Origin: Lucinisca nassula
Taxonomy: Eukaryota; Mollusca; Bivalvia; Lucinida; Lucinidae
Reading direction: 5' to 3'
Assembly (NCBI GenBank): GCA_963580285.1
Contig: OY757023.1
Coordinates: 129,054,027 to 129,118,026 of the forward strand
Length of the DNA: 64,000 bases
This document shows, in pieces, positions 1-11,793 of the stretch; position 1 is the stretch's first letter, and every line of letters begins with the position of its first letter. The position numbers and the translations under genes were made by a program. Below the pieces are notes generated by a model. The model was not told the origin of the DNA. It did not search any database and saw only the letters and a list, made by a program, of their open reading frames with translations.

Positions 1-680
1 CAATTCGCTAATTCTATTGAATTGGCAACTGGCAGCCAGCTGCCAATTCGATTTGAGACAGTTTAAGAGTACAACAACTGAATAGGCAACTGGCAAACGG
101 CAACCAGTTGCCAATTCGACAATCCTAGTGAATTGGCAACTGGCAACTGGCAGCCAGCTGCCAATTCGATTTGAGACGGTTTTAGAGTATACGAACTGAA
201 TAGGCAACTGGCAAACGGCAACCAGATGCCAATTCGCTAATTCTATTAAATTGGCAATTGGCAACTGGCGGCCAGCTGCCAATTCGATTTGAAAGGGTTT
301 AAAAGTATAAAACTGAATAGGAAACTGGCAAACGGCAACCAGTTGCCAATTCGACAATCTTAGTGAATTGGCAACTGGCAACTGGCAGCCAGCTGCCAAT
401 TCGATTCGAGACGGTTTTAGAGCACAAGAACTGAATAGGCAACTGGCAACCGGCAGCCAGCTGCCAATTCGCTAATTCTATTGAATTGGCAACTGGCAAC
501 TGGCAGTCAGCTGCCAATTCGATTTGAGAAAGTTTAAGAGTACAACAACTGAATAGGCAACTGGCAAACGGCAACCAGTTGCCAATTCGACAATCCTTGT
601 GAATTGGCAACTGGCAACTGGCAGCCAGCTGCCAATTCGATATGAGACGGTTTTAGAGTATACGAACTGAATAGGCAACT

Positions 681-2966
681 GGCAAACGACAACCAGATGC
701 CAATTCGCTAATTCTATTGAATTGGCAACTGGCAACTGGCAGCCAGCTGCCAATTCGATTTGAGACAGTTTAAGAGTACAACAGCTGAACAGGCAACTGG
801 CAAACGGCAGCCAGTTGCCAATTCGACAATCCTAGTGAATTGGCAACTGGCAACTGGCAGCCAGCTGCCAATTCGATTTGAGACGGTTTTAGAGTATACG
901 AACTGAATAGGCAACTGGCAAACGGCAACCAGATGCCAATTCGCTAATTCTATTGAATTGGCAACTGGCAACTGGCGGCCAGCTGCCAATTCGATTTGAG
1001 AGGGTTTAAAAGTATAAAAACTGAATAGGCAACTGGCAAACGGCAACCAGATGCCAATTCGACAATCATAGAGAATTGGCAACTGGCAACTGGCAGCCAG
1101 CTGCCAATTACATTTGAGACGGTTTTAGAGTATACGAACTGAATAGGCAACTGGCAAACGGCAACCAGATGCCAATTCGCTAATTCTATTGAATTGGCAA
1201 CTGGCAACTGGCAGCCAGCTGCCAATTCGATTTGAGACAGTTTAAGAGTACAACAACTGAATAGGCAACTGGCAAACGGCAACCAGTTGCCAATTCGACA
1301 ATCCTAATGAATTGGCAACTGGCAACTGGCAGCCAGCTGCCAATTCGATTTGAGACGGTTTTAGAGTATACGAACTGAATAGGCAACTGGCAAACGGCAG
1401 CCAGATGCCAATTCGCTAATTCTATTGAATTGGCAACTGGCAACTGGCGGCCAGCTGCCAATTCGATTTGAAAGGGTTTAAAAGTATAAAAACTGAATAG
1501 GAAACTGGCAAACGGCAACCAGTTGCCAATTCGAAAATCTTAGTGAATTGGCAACTGGCAACTGGCAGCCAGGTGCCAATTCGATTCGAGACGGTTTTAG
1601 AGTATAAGAAATGAATAGGCAACTGGCAAACGGCAACTAGATGCCAATTCGCTAATTCTATTGAATTGGCAACTGGCAACCGGCAGCCAGCTGCCAATTC
1701 GATTTGAGAGGGTTTAAAAGTATAAAAACTGAATAGGCAACTTGCAAACGGCAACCAGTTGCCAATTCGACAATCCTAGTGAATTGGCAACTGGCAACTG
1801 GCAGCCAGCTGCCAATTCGATTTGAAAGGGTTTAAAAGTATAAAAACTGAATAGGAAACTGGCAAACGGCAACCAGTTGCCAATTCGAAAATCTTAGTGA
1901 ATTGGCAACTGGCAACTGGCAGCCAGCTGCCAATTCGATTCGAGACGGTTTTAGAGTATAAGAAATGAATAGGCAACTGGCAAACGGCAATTCGAAAATC
2001 TTAGTGAATTGGCAACTGGCAACTGGCAGCCAGCTGCCAATTCGATTCGAGACGGTTTTAGAGTATAAGAAATGAATAGGCAACTGGCAAACGGCAACTA
2101 GATGCCAATTCGCTAATTCTATTGAATTGGCAACTGGCAACCGGCAGCCAGCTGCCAATTCGATTTGAGAGGGTTTAAAAGTATAAAAACTGAATAGGCA
2201 ACTTGCAAACGGCAACGAGTTGCCAATTCGACAATCCTAGTGAATTGGCAACTGGCAACTGGCTGCCAGCTGCCAATTCGATTTGAGACGGTTTCAGAGT
2301 ATAACAAATGAATAGGCAACTGGCAAACGGCAACCAGATGCCAATTCGCTAATTCTATTGAATTGGCAACTGGCAACCGGTAGCCAGCTGCCAATTGGCT
2401 TATTCTATTCAATTGGCAACTGGCAACTGGCAGCCAGCTGCCAATTCGATTTTAGACGATTTATGAAGCATAAGAACTGAATAGACAACTGGCAACCGGC
2501 AGCCAGCTGACAATTCGCTAATTCTATTGAATTGGCAACTGGCATCTGGCAGCCAGCTGCCAATTCGATTTGAGACAGTTTAAGAGTACAACTACTGAAT
2601 AGGCAACTGGCAAACGGCAACCAGCCAGCTGCCAATTCGATTTGAGATGGTTTTAGAGTATACGAACTGAAAAGGCAACTGGCAACCGGCAACCAGATGC
2701 CAATTCGCTAATTCTATTGAATTGGCAACTGGCAACTGGCAGCCAGCTGCCAATTCGATTTGAGAGAGTTTAAGCGTATAAAAACTGAATAGGCAACTGG
2801 CAAACGGCAACCAGTTGCCAATTCGACAATCCTAATGCATTGGCAACTGGCAACTGGCAGCCAGCTGCCAATTTGATTTGAGACGGTTTTAGAGTGTAAG
2901 AAATGAATAGGCAACTGGCAAACGGCAACCAGATGCCAATTCGCTAATTCTACTGAATTGGCAACT
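681..2966 (+). repeat. Large satellite duplication, copy 1
   Basis: This 2.29-kb block of satellite monomers is repeated immediately downstream. Its first 450 bp match 2967-3416 at an offset of 2286 bp. The part from about 1367 to 2971 matches 3417-5021 at an offset of 2050 bp. The 236-bp difference is exactly one dimer, missing from copy 2. Both copies carry the same private variants, such as AAACGACAACCAGATGCC at the left edge, GGCAACTAGATGCC, and a 38-bp deletion near 1985/4035. Confidence 0.9.
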
Positions 2967-5021
2967 GGCAAACGACAACCAGATGCCAATTCGCTAATTC
3001 TATTGAATTGGCAACTGGCAACTGGCAGCCAGCTGCCAATTCGATTTGAGACAGTTTAAGAGTACAACAGCTGAACAGGCAACTGGCAAACGGCAGCCAG
3101 TTGCCAATTCGACAATCCTAGTGAATTGGCAACTGGCAACTGGCAGCCAGCTGCCAATTCGATTTGAGACGGTTTTAGAGTATACGAACTGAATAGGCAA
3201 CTGGCAAACGGCAACCAGATGCCAATTCGCTAATTCTATTGAATTGGCAACTGGCAACTGGCGGCCAGCTGCCAATTCGATTTGAGAGGGTTTAAAAGTA
3301 TAAAAACTGAATAGGCAACTGGCAAACGGCAACCAGATGCCAATTCGACAATCATAGAGAATTGGCAACTGGCAACTGGCAGCCAGCTGCCAATTACATT
3401 TGAGACGGTTTTAGAGTATACGAACTGAATAGGCAACTGGCAAACGGCAGCCAGATGCCAATTCGCTAATTCTATTGAATTGGCAACTGGCAACTGGCGG
3501 CCAGCTGCCAATTCGATTTGAAAGGGTTTAAAAGTATAAAAACTGAATAGGAAACTGGCAAACGGCAACCAGTTGCCAATTCGAAAATCTTAGTGAATTG
3601 GCAACTGGCAACTGGCAGCCAGGTGCCAATTCGATTCGAGACGGTTTTAGAGTATAAGAAATGAATAGGCAACTGGCAAACGGCAACTAGATGCCAATTC
3701 GCTAATTCTATTGAATTGGCAACTGGCAACCGGCAGCCAGCTGCCAATTCGATTTGAGAGGGTTTAAAAGTATAAAAACTGAATAGGCAACTTGCAAACG
3801 GCAACCAGTTGCCAATTCGACAATCCTAGTGAATTGGCAACTGGCAACTGGCAGCCAGCTGCCAATTCGATTTGAAAGGGTTTAAAAGTATAAAAACTGA
3901 ATAGGAAACTGGCAAACGGCAACCAGTTGCCAATTCGAAAATCTTAGTGAATTGGCAACTGGCAACTGGCAGCCAGCTGCCAATTCGATTCGAGACGGTT
4001 TTAGAGTATAAGAAATGAATAGGCAACTGGCAAACGGCAATTCGAAAATCTTAGTGAATTGGCAACTGGCAACTGGCAGCCAGCTGCCAATTCGATTCGA
4101 GACGGTTTTAGAGTATAAGAAATGAATAGGCAACTGGCAAACGGCAACTAGATGCCAATTCGCTAATTCTATTGAATTGGCAACTGGCAACCGGCAGCCA
4201 GCTGCCAATTCGATTTGAGAGGGTTTAAAAGTATAAAAACTGAATAGGCAACTTGCAAACGGCAACGAGTTGCCAATTCGACAATCCTAGTGAATTGGCA
4301 ACTGGCAACTGGCTGCCAGCTGCCAATTCGATTTGAGACGGTTTCAGAGTATAACAAATGAATAGGCAACTGGCAAACGGCAACCAGATGCCAATTCGCT
4401 AATTCTATTGAATTGGCAACTGGCAACCGGTAGCCAGCTGCCAATTGGCTTATTCTATTCAATTGGCAACTGGCAACTGGCAGCCAGCTGCCAATTCGAT
4501 TTTAGACGATTTATGAAGCATAAGAACTGAATAGACAACTGGCAACCGGCAGCCAGCTGACAATTCGCTAATTCTATTGAATTGGCAACTGGCATCTGGC
4601 AGCCAGCTGCCAATTCGATTTGAGACAGTTTAAGAGTACAACTACTGAATAGGCAACTGGCAAACGGCAACCAGCCAGCTGCCAATTCGATTTGAGATGG
4701 TTTTAGAGTATACGAACTGAAAAGGCAACTGGCAACCGGCAACCAGATGCCAATTCGCTAATTCTATTGAATTGGCAACTGGCAACTGGCAGCCAGCTGC
4801 CAATTCGATTTGAGAGAGTTTAAGCGTATAAAAACTGAATAGGCAACTGGCAAACGGCAACCAGTTGCCAATTCGACAATCCTAATGCATTGGCAACTGG
4901 CAACTGGCAGCCAGCTGCCAATTTGATTTGAGACGGTTTTAGAGTGTAAGAAATGAATAGGCAACTGGCAAACGGCAACCAGATGCCAATTCGCTAATTC
5001 TACTGAATTGGCAACTGGCAA
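2967..5021 (+). repeat. Large satellite duplication, copy 2
   Basis: This is a near-identical tandem copy of 681-2966, lacking one 236-bp dimer. It starts at the base where copy 1 ends, as expected for unequal crossing over. Its right part (from about 4278) is itself repeated again at 6035. Confidence 0.9.
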
Positions 5022-6034
5022 CCGGCAGCCAGCTGCCAATTCGCTAATTCTATTGAATTGGCAACTGGCAACTTGCATCCAGCTGCCAATTCGATTTGAG
5101 ACGATTTTAGAGCATAAGAACTGAATAGGAAACTGGCAACCGGCAGCCAGCTGCCAATTCGCTAATTCTATTGAATTGGCAACTGGCAACTGGCAACTGG
5201 TAGCCAGCTGCCAATTCGATTTGAGACAGTTTAAGAGTACAACAACTGAATAGGCAACTGGCAAACGACAACCAGTTGCCAATTCGACAATCCTAGTGAA
5301 TTGGCAACTGGCAACTGGCAGCCAGCTGCCAATTCGATTTGAGACGGTTTTAGAGTATACGAACTGAATAGGCAACTGGCAAACGGCAACCAGATGCCAA
5401 TTCGCTAATTCTATTGAATTGGCAACTGGCAACTGGCAGCCAGCTGCCAATTCGATTTGAGAGTGTTTAAAAGTATAAAAACTGAATAGGCAACTGGCAA
5501 ACGGCAACCAGTTGCCAATTCGACAATCCTAGTGAATTGGCAACTGGCAACTGGCAGCCAGCTGCCAATTCGATTTTAGACGGTTTTAGAGTATAAGAAA
5601 TGAATAGGCAACTGTCAAACGGCAGCCAGCTGCCAATTCGCTAATTCTATTGAATTGGCAACTGGCAACTGGCAGCCAGCTGCCAATTCGATTTGAGACA
5701 GTTTAAGAGTACAACAACTGAATAGGCAACTGGCAAACGGCAACCAGTTGCCAATTCGACAATTCTAGTGAATTGGCAACTGGCAATTGGCAGCCATCTG
5801 CCAATTCGATTTGAGACGGTTTTAGAGTATAAGAAATGAATAGGCAACTGTCAAACCGCAACCACATGCCAATTCGCTAATTCTATTTAATTGGCAACTG
5901 GCAACCGGCAGCCAGCAGCCAATTCGCTAATTCAATTGAACTGGCTACTGGCAGCCAGCTGCCAATTCGATTTGAGAGGGTTTTAGAGTATAAAAACTGA
6001 ATAGGCAACTGGCAAACGGCAACCAGTTGCCAAT

Positions 6035-7490
6035 TCGACATTCCTAGTGAATTGGCAACTGGCAACTGGCTGCCAGCTGCCAATTCGATTTGAGACGGTT
6101 TCAGAGTATAACAAATGAATAGGCAACTGGCAAACGGCAACCAGATGCCAATTCGCTAATTCTATTGAATTGGCAACTGGCAACCGGCAGCCAGCTGCCA
6201 ATTGGCTTATTCTATTCAATTGGCAACTGGCAACTGGCAGCCAGCTGCCAATTCGATTTTAGACGATTTATGAAGCATAAGAACTGAATAGACAACTGGC
6301 AACCGGCAGCCAGCTGACAATTCGCTAATTCTATTGAATTGGCAACTGGCAACTGGCAGCCAGCTGCCAATTCGATTTGAGACAGTTTAAGAGTACAACT
6401 ACTGAATAGGCAACTGGCAAACGGCAACCAGCCAGCTGCCAATTCGATTTGAGATGGTTTTAGAGTATACGAACTGAAAAGGCAACTGGCAACCGGCAAC
6501 CAGATGCCAATTCGCTAATTCTATTGAATTGGCAACTGGCAACTGGCAGCCAGCTGCCAATTCGATTTGAGAGAGTTTAAGAGTATAAAAACTGAATAGG
6601 CAACTGGCAAACGGCAACCAGTTGCCAATTCGACAATCCTAATGCGTTGGCAACTGGCAGCCAGCTGCCAATTTGATTTGAGACGGTTTTAGAGTGTAAG
6701 AAATGAATAGGCAACTGGCAAACGGCAACCAGATGCCAATTCGCTAATTCTACTGAATTGGCAACTGGCAACCGGCAGCCAGCTGCCAATTCGCTAATTC
6801 TATTGAATTGGCAACTGGCAACTTGCATCCAGCTGCCAATTCGATTTGAGACGATTTTAGAGCATAAGAACTGAATAGGCAACTGGCAACCGGCAGCCAG
6901 CTGCCAATTCGCTAATTCTATTGCATTGGCAACTGCGACTGGCAACTGGTAGCCAGCTGCCAATTCGATTTGAGACAGTTTAAGAGTACAACAACTGAAT
7001 AGGCAACTGGCAAACGACAACCAGTTGCCAATTCGACAATCCTAGTGAATTGGCAACTGGCAACTGGCAGCCAGCTGCCAATTCGATTTGAGACGGTTTT
7101 AGAGTATACGAACTGAATAATCAACTGGCAAACGGCAACCAGATGCCAATTCGCTAATTCTATTGAATTGGCAACTGGCAACTGGCAGCCAGCTGCCAAT
7201 TCGATTTGAGAGGGTTTAAAAGTATAAAAACTGAATAGGCAACTGGCAAACGGCAACCAGTTGCCAAGTCGACAATCCTAGTGAATTGGCAACTGGCAAC
7301 TGGCAGCCAGCTGCCAATTCGATTTTAGACGGTTTTAGAGTATAAGAAATGAATAGGCAACTGTCAAACGGCAGCCAGCTGCCAATTCGCTAATTCTATT
7401 GAATTGGCAACTGGCAACTGGCAGCCAGCTGCCAATTCGATTTGAGACAGTTTAAGAGTACAACAACTGAATAGGCAACTGGCAAACGAC
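6035..7490 (+). repeat. Large satellite duplication, partial copy 3
   Basis: This block matches about 4278-5750 at an offset of 1757 bp, shifting to 1750 bp after a 7-bp deletion near 6655. The shared landmarks are GGCTTATTCTATTCAATTGG and ATTTATGAAGCATAAGAACT. It is a third, shorter round of duplication of the same block. Confidence 0.8.
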
Positions 7491-8789
7491 AACCAGTTGC
7501 CAATTCGACAATCCTAGTGAATTGGCAACTGGCAACTGGCAGCCAGCTGCCAATTCGATTTGAGACGGTTTTGAGTATACGAACTGAATAGGCAACTGGC
7601 AAACGGCAACCAGATGCCAATTCGCTAATTCTATTGAATTGGCAACTGGCTACTGGCAGCCAGCTGCCAATTCGATTTGAGACAGTTTAAGAGTACAACA
7701 ACTGAATAGGCAACTGGCAAACGGCAACCAGTTGCAAATTCGACAATCCTAGTGAATTGGCAACTGGCAACTGGCAGCCAGCTGCCAATTCGATTTGAGA
7801 CGGTTTTAGAGTATACGAACTGAATAGGCAACTGGCAAACGGCAACCAGATGCCAATTCGCTAATTCTATTTAATTGGCAACTGGCAACTGGCAGCCAGC
7901 TGCCAATTCGATTTGAGAGGTTTAAAAGTATAAAAACTGAATAGGCAACTGGCAAACGGCAACCAGTTGCCAATTCGACAATCTTAGTGAATTGGCAACT
8001 GGCAGCCAGCTGCCAATTCGATTTGAGACGGTTTTAGAGTATAAGAAATGAATAGGCAACTGGCAAACGGCAACTAGATGCCAATTCGCTAATTCTATTG
8101 AATTGGCAACTGGCAACCGGCAGCCAGCTGCCAATTCGATTTGAGAGGGGTTAAAAGAATAAAAACTGAAAAGGCAACTGGCAAACGTCAACCAGTTGCC
8201 AATTCGACAATCCGTGTGAATTGGCAACTGGCAACTGGCAGCCAGCTGCCAATTCGATTTGAGACGGTTTAAGAGTATAAGAAATGAATAGGCAACTGGC
8301 AAACCGCAACCAGATGCCAATTCGCTATTCTATTTAATTGGCAACTGGCAACCGGCAGCCAGCAGCCAATTCGCTAATTCAACTGAACTGGCTGCTGGCA
8401 GCCAGCTGCCAATTCGATTTGAGAGGGTTTAAGAGTATAAAAACTGAATAGGCAACTGGCAAACGGCAACCAGATGCCAATTCGCTAATTCTATTGAATT
8501 GGCAACTGGCAACCGGCAGCCAGCTGCCAATTCGTTAATTCTATTGAATTGGCAACTGGCAACTGGCAGCCAGCTGCCAATTCGATTTGACAGAGTTTAA
8601 GAGTATAAAAACTGAATAGGCAACTGGCAAACGGCAACCAGTTGCCAAATCGACAATCCTAATGCATTGGCATCTGGCAACTGGCAGCCAGCTGCCCTTT
8701 CGATTTGAGTCGGTTATAGAGTATAAGAAATGAATAGGCAACTGGCAAACGGCAACCAGATGCCAATTCGCTAATTCTATTGAATTGGC

Positions 8790-8795
8790 AACGGG
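8790..8795. other. 6-bp target-site duplication, left
   Basis: AACGGG abuts the left terminus of the 3.4-kb element and is repeated at 12203-12208. Removing the element and one copy restores GGCAACGGGCAACCGGCAG, which is the satellite consensus with a single substitution. The duplication length is therefore 6 bp. Confidence 0.9.
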
Positions 8796-9216
8796 AGTAG
8801 GGTAAAAATGGGGGGGCCAATCTAGTCCTCAGGACTAGATTCCACCCTCTGACGTCATATCCGGCGGCCATCTTGGATCACGTGACATCCGGTCGGCCAT
8901 CTTGGATGACGTACATCCGGCCGCCATCTTGAACCGTCGTCACGTCCTGTCGGCCATCTTGGATGACGTCATAACGCGCCACTTGTCTCGCGGTCGAATT
9001 TATTGGGGGAAAAAACGCGCCATTTTTTTTTCGCGCGCTTTCGTGTGCTATATTGTCCATGCACCTTCTAAGCGCAACTTCGGTCATTACCCCTTATGAT
9101 CCCCTGTCTGGGATTTAAGCATTGGGCGTGGGGGGGGGGGGGGGTGGGGAGGGGACCTTTTTTCGAGCCCTAGAGCGATACTGTATTAACTCCTTAGTCC
9201 TATGACTGCCGGATAC
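8796..9216 (+). repeat. Left terminal inverted repeat
   Basis: It matches the reverse complement of 11794-12202 over its whole length, apart from a 7-bp insertion (near 9195) and differences in the G run near 9130. It includes a perfect 21-bp palindrome at 8820-8840 (arms ATCTAGTCCT/AGGACTAGAT), four iterated GCCATCTTG sites, two TGACGTCA sites and a run of G at 9130-9144. Confidence 0.95.
8858..8971. promoter_or_regulatory. Iterons with YY1-like and CRE-like motifs in the TIR
   Basis: Four copies of GCCATCTTG lie at 8867, 8896, 8923 and 8953, spaced about 27-30 bp apart. Each is preceded by a CCGG or GTCGG context and most are followed by GATGACGT or GATCACGT. The reverse complement, CAAGATGGC, matches the core of the YY1 consensus. 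TGACGTCA (a full CRE palindrome) occurs at 8850-8857 and 8964-8971, and TCACGTGA contains a CACGTG E-box. The same sites are mirrored in the right TIR. They could be a transposase-binding array, a promoter, or both; binding is inferred only. Confidence 0.55.
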
Positions 9217-9267
9217 GCTCTATAACCGCGTTTACTGTTTTAAAACGCTCTTGCCGGTTATCCTCAA

Positions 9268-10060
9268 TACTACCTCCTCACTGCCTCCTCACTACCTCCT
9301 CAATGCCTCCTCACTACCTCCTCACCGCCTCCTCATCGCTTCTTACTTCGGAAAACGAGTGTTTGGTACCTTATCGACCCTTTAAAACATCTTCAACAGT
9401 CATTCAACACGCATGCCCTGGTTACCTTCACTGCTTCCAGGTTACCGGCTTGCACTGGTAACCCTCACTGCCTCCTTACCGCCTCCTTACTTCCTCCTCG
9501 ACGTCTCCTCACTACCTCCTCATTACCTCCTCACTGCCCCTCATTACCTCCTCAACACTTCACTACCTCCTCCACTGCCTCCTCACGGCCTCCTCATTAC
9601 CTCCTCACCACCTCCTCACTACCTCCTCAATGCCTCCTCACTACCTCCCAATCGCTTCTTACTATGGAGAACGAGTTTGGGCATGTTCGGTGTTGCCGTA
9701 TCGTCTCTTTAAAACATTTTCAACAATCACTCATTATGCTAACGCTTGTTACCCTCACCTGTCCCCAGTTACCCCTCACTGCCTCCTCACTACCTCCTTA
9801 CCGCCTCCTCACAGCCTCCTCACTACCTCCTCACAGCCTCCTCACTCACTCCTCAATTCCTCCTCATTACCTCATCGCTTCAAGGGCACTTTGGCGGACG
9901 CCATGGCTGTATTTGTGCCTATTGTTTTAGCATGCTTGTTACAGTCACTGGCCCCCGGGTACCCTCACTACCTCCCCACTGCCTCCTCATCGCCTCCTCA
10001 CTACCTTATTACCTCCTCTTCACTATCTCCTCTTACCGTCTTTAGTCAGTACCCCCGCAT
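9268..10060 (+). repeat. CCTCCT pyrimidine-rich minisatellite
   Basis: This is a degenerate tandem of CTCACTACCTCCTCANTGCC-type units. It lies in three blocks (about 9268-9340, 9460-9650 and 9770-10050) separated by a conserved spacer of about 100 bp. The spacer contains GCTTCTTACT, then CTTTAAAACAT and TTCAACA (9338-9420, 9651-9760). The blocks and spacers together form a higher-order unit of about 300 bp. It lies between the left TIR and the zinc-finger gene. Translations are Ser/Leu/Pro repeats in several frames and are not credible proteins. Confidence 0.85.
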
Positions 10061-10325
10061 TCTTCTCTTCCCATATCTGGGTGTATGGAGGCTATGTGTG
10101 TGTGCTAGGTGGGAGCTGAATGTTTCGACCTAGTCATAATGGTTGAGAACAGTCTCGATCCGGTTTGGGCAGGATTAATCCGGATTTTTTTGTATACAAT
10201 TAAATGTTATGTATCTTCCTCCTCCTCCTCATTTATGCGAAAATCTCCGAAGCGGCCACATCGAGTAGCATTTCAGGACAAATTAATATATTTTCTTTTT
10301 AACACAAAAATAACGAAAAAGTATC

Positions 10326-11231
10326 ATGTATGCTTGCCAAATTTGTTCCAAACAGTTCAAAAAGGGAGACAACATGCGTCGACACGTTAAAACCGTTCAT
10401 GGGGACTTTAAAGATGATGACACGATAGATGATAGTGAGAGTCGAGAAACCTTAGAACTGGAAGAAGGCGACGATAAAAATGGTGGCGATGACACGAGTT
10501 TACAGGATTACACGGATGAGGAGGAGGAAATGGAGGAGGAGGAGGAGGAGGAGGAGGAGGAGGAGGAGGAGGAGGAGGAGACAATAGAAGACAGTAAAGA
10601 AGCAGATTCAGATGACGCTTGGCGTTTATTGATTGAGGAGGTGTATGAGCGTTGCCAGTCAGAGTTTAATGAAAGAGTCGCCAAGTACATGCTGGACAAA
10701 GGGAAAGACCAAGAGGCAGCTAGGAAGAAAGTGTATGATATTATGTTACCCACGTACAGAAAAGTGCTGGCGAACGTTTTTGTCAACGAAATGTTGTGGT
10801 TTGAAGCCATGAAAAAAGATCGTATTTACCTTACTGTTAAAAATACGGTATCCGATTTGAAACTTTACGACGATTACGACACCGAGGAAGCTTGGAAATC
10901 TGCCGTCAGCAAACGCAAATTTTTGTTTGACAAAATCTTAAAAGAATACGACCCGCCAGAAGTATCAGACACCAGGGATTATGATAGAAAATCCGAAAAA
11001 CAAGGAAATATAGCGGAAAATACCAATTCACAGGAAGGTAGAGGAAGTGACAGATTAAAAGTCAACTTAGTGAGTCCATCGGAAGCGATCGCATTGAGAG
11101 CTAAGGATGAGTTATTACGCGAAGGCAGAAAACGTGGATTCGATGGTTTTACGCCGGAAGACACAGCTGTGATAGAAACGATGAAAAAACAAAGAAGCCG
11201 AACACCCTGGACAATTGTACAGAATGTGTAA
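10326..11231 (+). CDS. C2H2 zinc-finger protein with poly-Glu tract, element-borne
   Basis: This is a 301-codon single-exon gene. Residues 2-25 form a classical C2H2 finger: C4 and C7, then H20 and H25, with spacing C-x2-C-x12-H-x4-H. It begins directly at the N-terminus. Residues 26-64 are acidic, 65-85 are almost pure Glu, and about 94-208 are charged and helix-rich, with conserved-looking AW and KRKFL segments. The C-terminus is basic and Arg/Lys-rich. I chose the first ATG because it begins the finger. A polyadenylation signal follows 102 bp after the stop. It is the only good gene in the 3.4-kb element, so it probably binds DNA, perhaps the TIR iterons. No catalytic domain is visible. 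I recall similar finger-plus-helical proteins in invertebrate genomes but know no assigned function. Confidence 0.85.
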   Translation: MYACQICSKQFKKGDNMRRHVKTVHGDFKDDDTIDDSESRETLELEEGDDKNGGDDTSLQDYTDEEEEMEEEEEEEEEEEEEEEETIEDSKEADSDDAWRLLIEEVYERCQSEFNERVAKYMLDKGKDQEAARKKVYDIMLPTYRKVLANVFVNEMLWFEAMKKDRIYLTVKNTVSDLKLYDDYDTEEAWKSAVSKRKFLFDKILKEYDPPEVSDTRDYDRKSEKQGNIAENTNSQEGRGSDRLKVNLVSPSEAIALRAKDELLREGRKRGFDGFTPEDTAVIETMKKQRSRTPWTIVQNV

Positions 11232-11332
11232 AATGACTCTGTGAACCTGGACTCGACATAAAATATGTCACTTTTTTATTGTCAAATATGTACATGTACT
11301 ATGGTGTTTTTCCCCCTACTTTTGGAAAACCC

Positions 11333-11338
11333 AATAAA
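11333..11338 (+). promoter_or_regulatory. Polyadenylation signal AATAAA
   Basis: AATAAA lies 102 bp downstream of the stop codon of the zinc-finger gene and is followed by an A-rich run. The position suits a short 3' UTR. Confidence 0.7.
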
Positions 11339-11793
11339 GAAAAAAAAGCAATGTTACGTCTTATTTGATATTTCTTTCCGATATCTGGTCAATATTCTAT
11401 GTTCGTCCTTGCCTCCTTAATTTCTTCTTGAACAGTCATTTTGTGTTATTTTAACTTTTTAAAACATTTGTTAAATGTGCAGTTGTTGAGCAGAATCCCC
11501 AATGCCCAAGTGACAGAATATCGTCTGCTCAATACTTTCACTTGTGTATTTTAAGTATTGACAAAAGTCGCCTATACACATTTTATAATAATTCACAATT
11601 TTACAAGGTCACATAATTTACTACACCTTTGTCCTTAGTTAACTTATCAATGAAAAAAAGTATAATAGGATGGGGCATTTCAATGTGAAATCAGATACTA
11701 TTGAATCGTGTAATTGATGTATTAAGGAGGCGAAGGACAACAAGCCCAAACTCCTCTAGAGGCGATGGTGTTAAAACAATCAACACGGCTATA
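11339..11793. other. Element interior, no gene
   Basis: This is an A/T-rich stretch between the zinc-finger gene and the right TIR. I see no open frame with a recognisable domain and no repeat shared with the rest of the window. Confidence 0.6.

Larger units (their letters stand above)
1..8789 (+). repeat. 118-bp satellite array, left block
   Basis: This is tandem DNA with a monomer of about 118 bp. Two monomer types alternate to make a 236-bp dimer. One begins CGACAATCCTAGTGAATTGG and the other CGCTAATTCTATTGAATTGG. Each contains GGCAACTGGCAACTGGCAGC followed by CAGCTGCC, then AATTCGATTTGAGACGG, an A/T-rich stretch and GAATAGGCAACTGGCAAACG. The GGCAGC/GCTGCC part is self-complementary. About 75 monomers are present. 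Long open frames occur because one strand has few stops, but 118 is not a multiple of 3, so successive monomers are read in different frames. I see no evidence of coding. The block is cut at its right end by the 8796-12202 element. Confidence 0.97.

Noticed and set aside
299..8741. Many open frames of 60-247 codons with Ile-Glu-Leu-Ala and Cys-Gln-Leu-Pro repeats
   Set aside because: They follow the 118-bp satellite, whose length is not a multiple of three, so each monomer is read in a different frame. They start and stop wherever a substitution allows and mirror each other in the inverted right block. No domain or selection is visible.
9413..10133. Ser/Leu/Pro-rich open frames in the 3.4-kb element
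   Set aside because: They are translations of the CCTCCT minisatellite in several overlapping frames.
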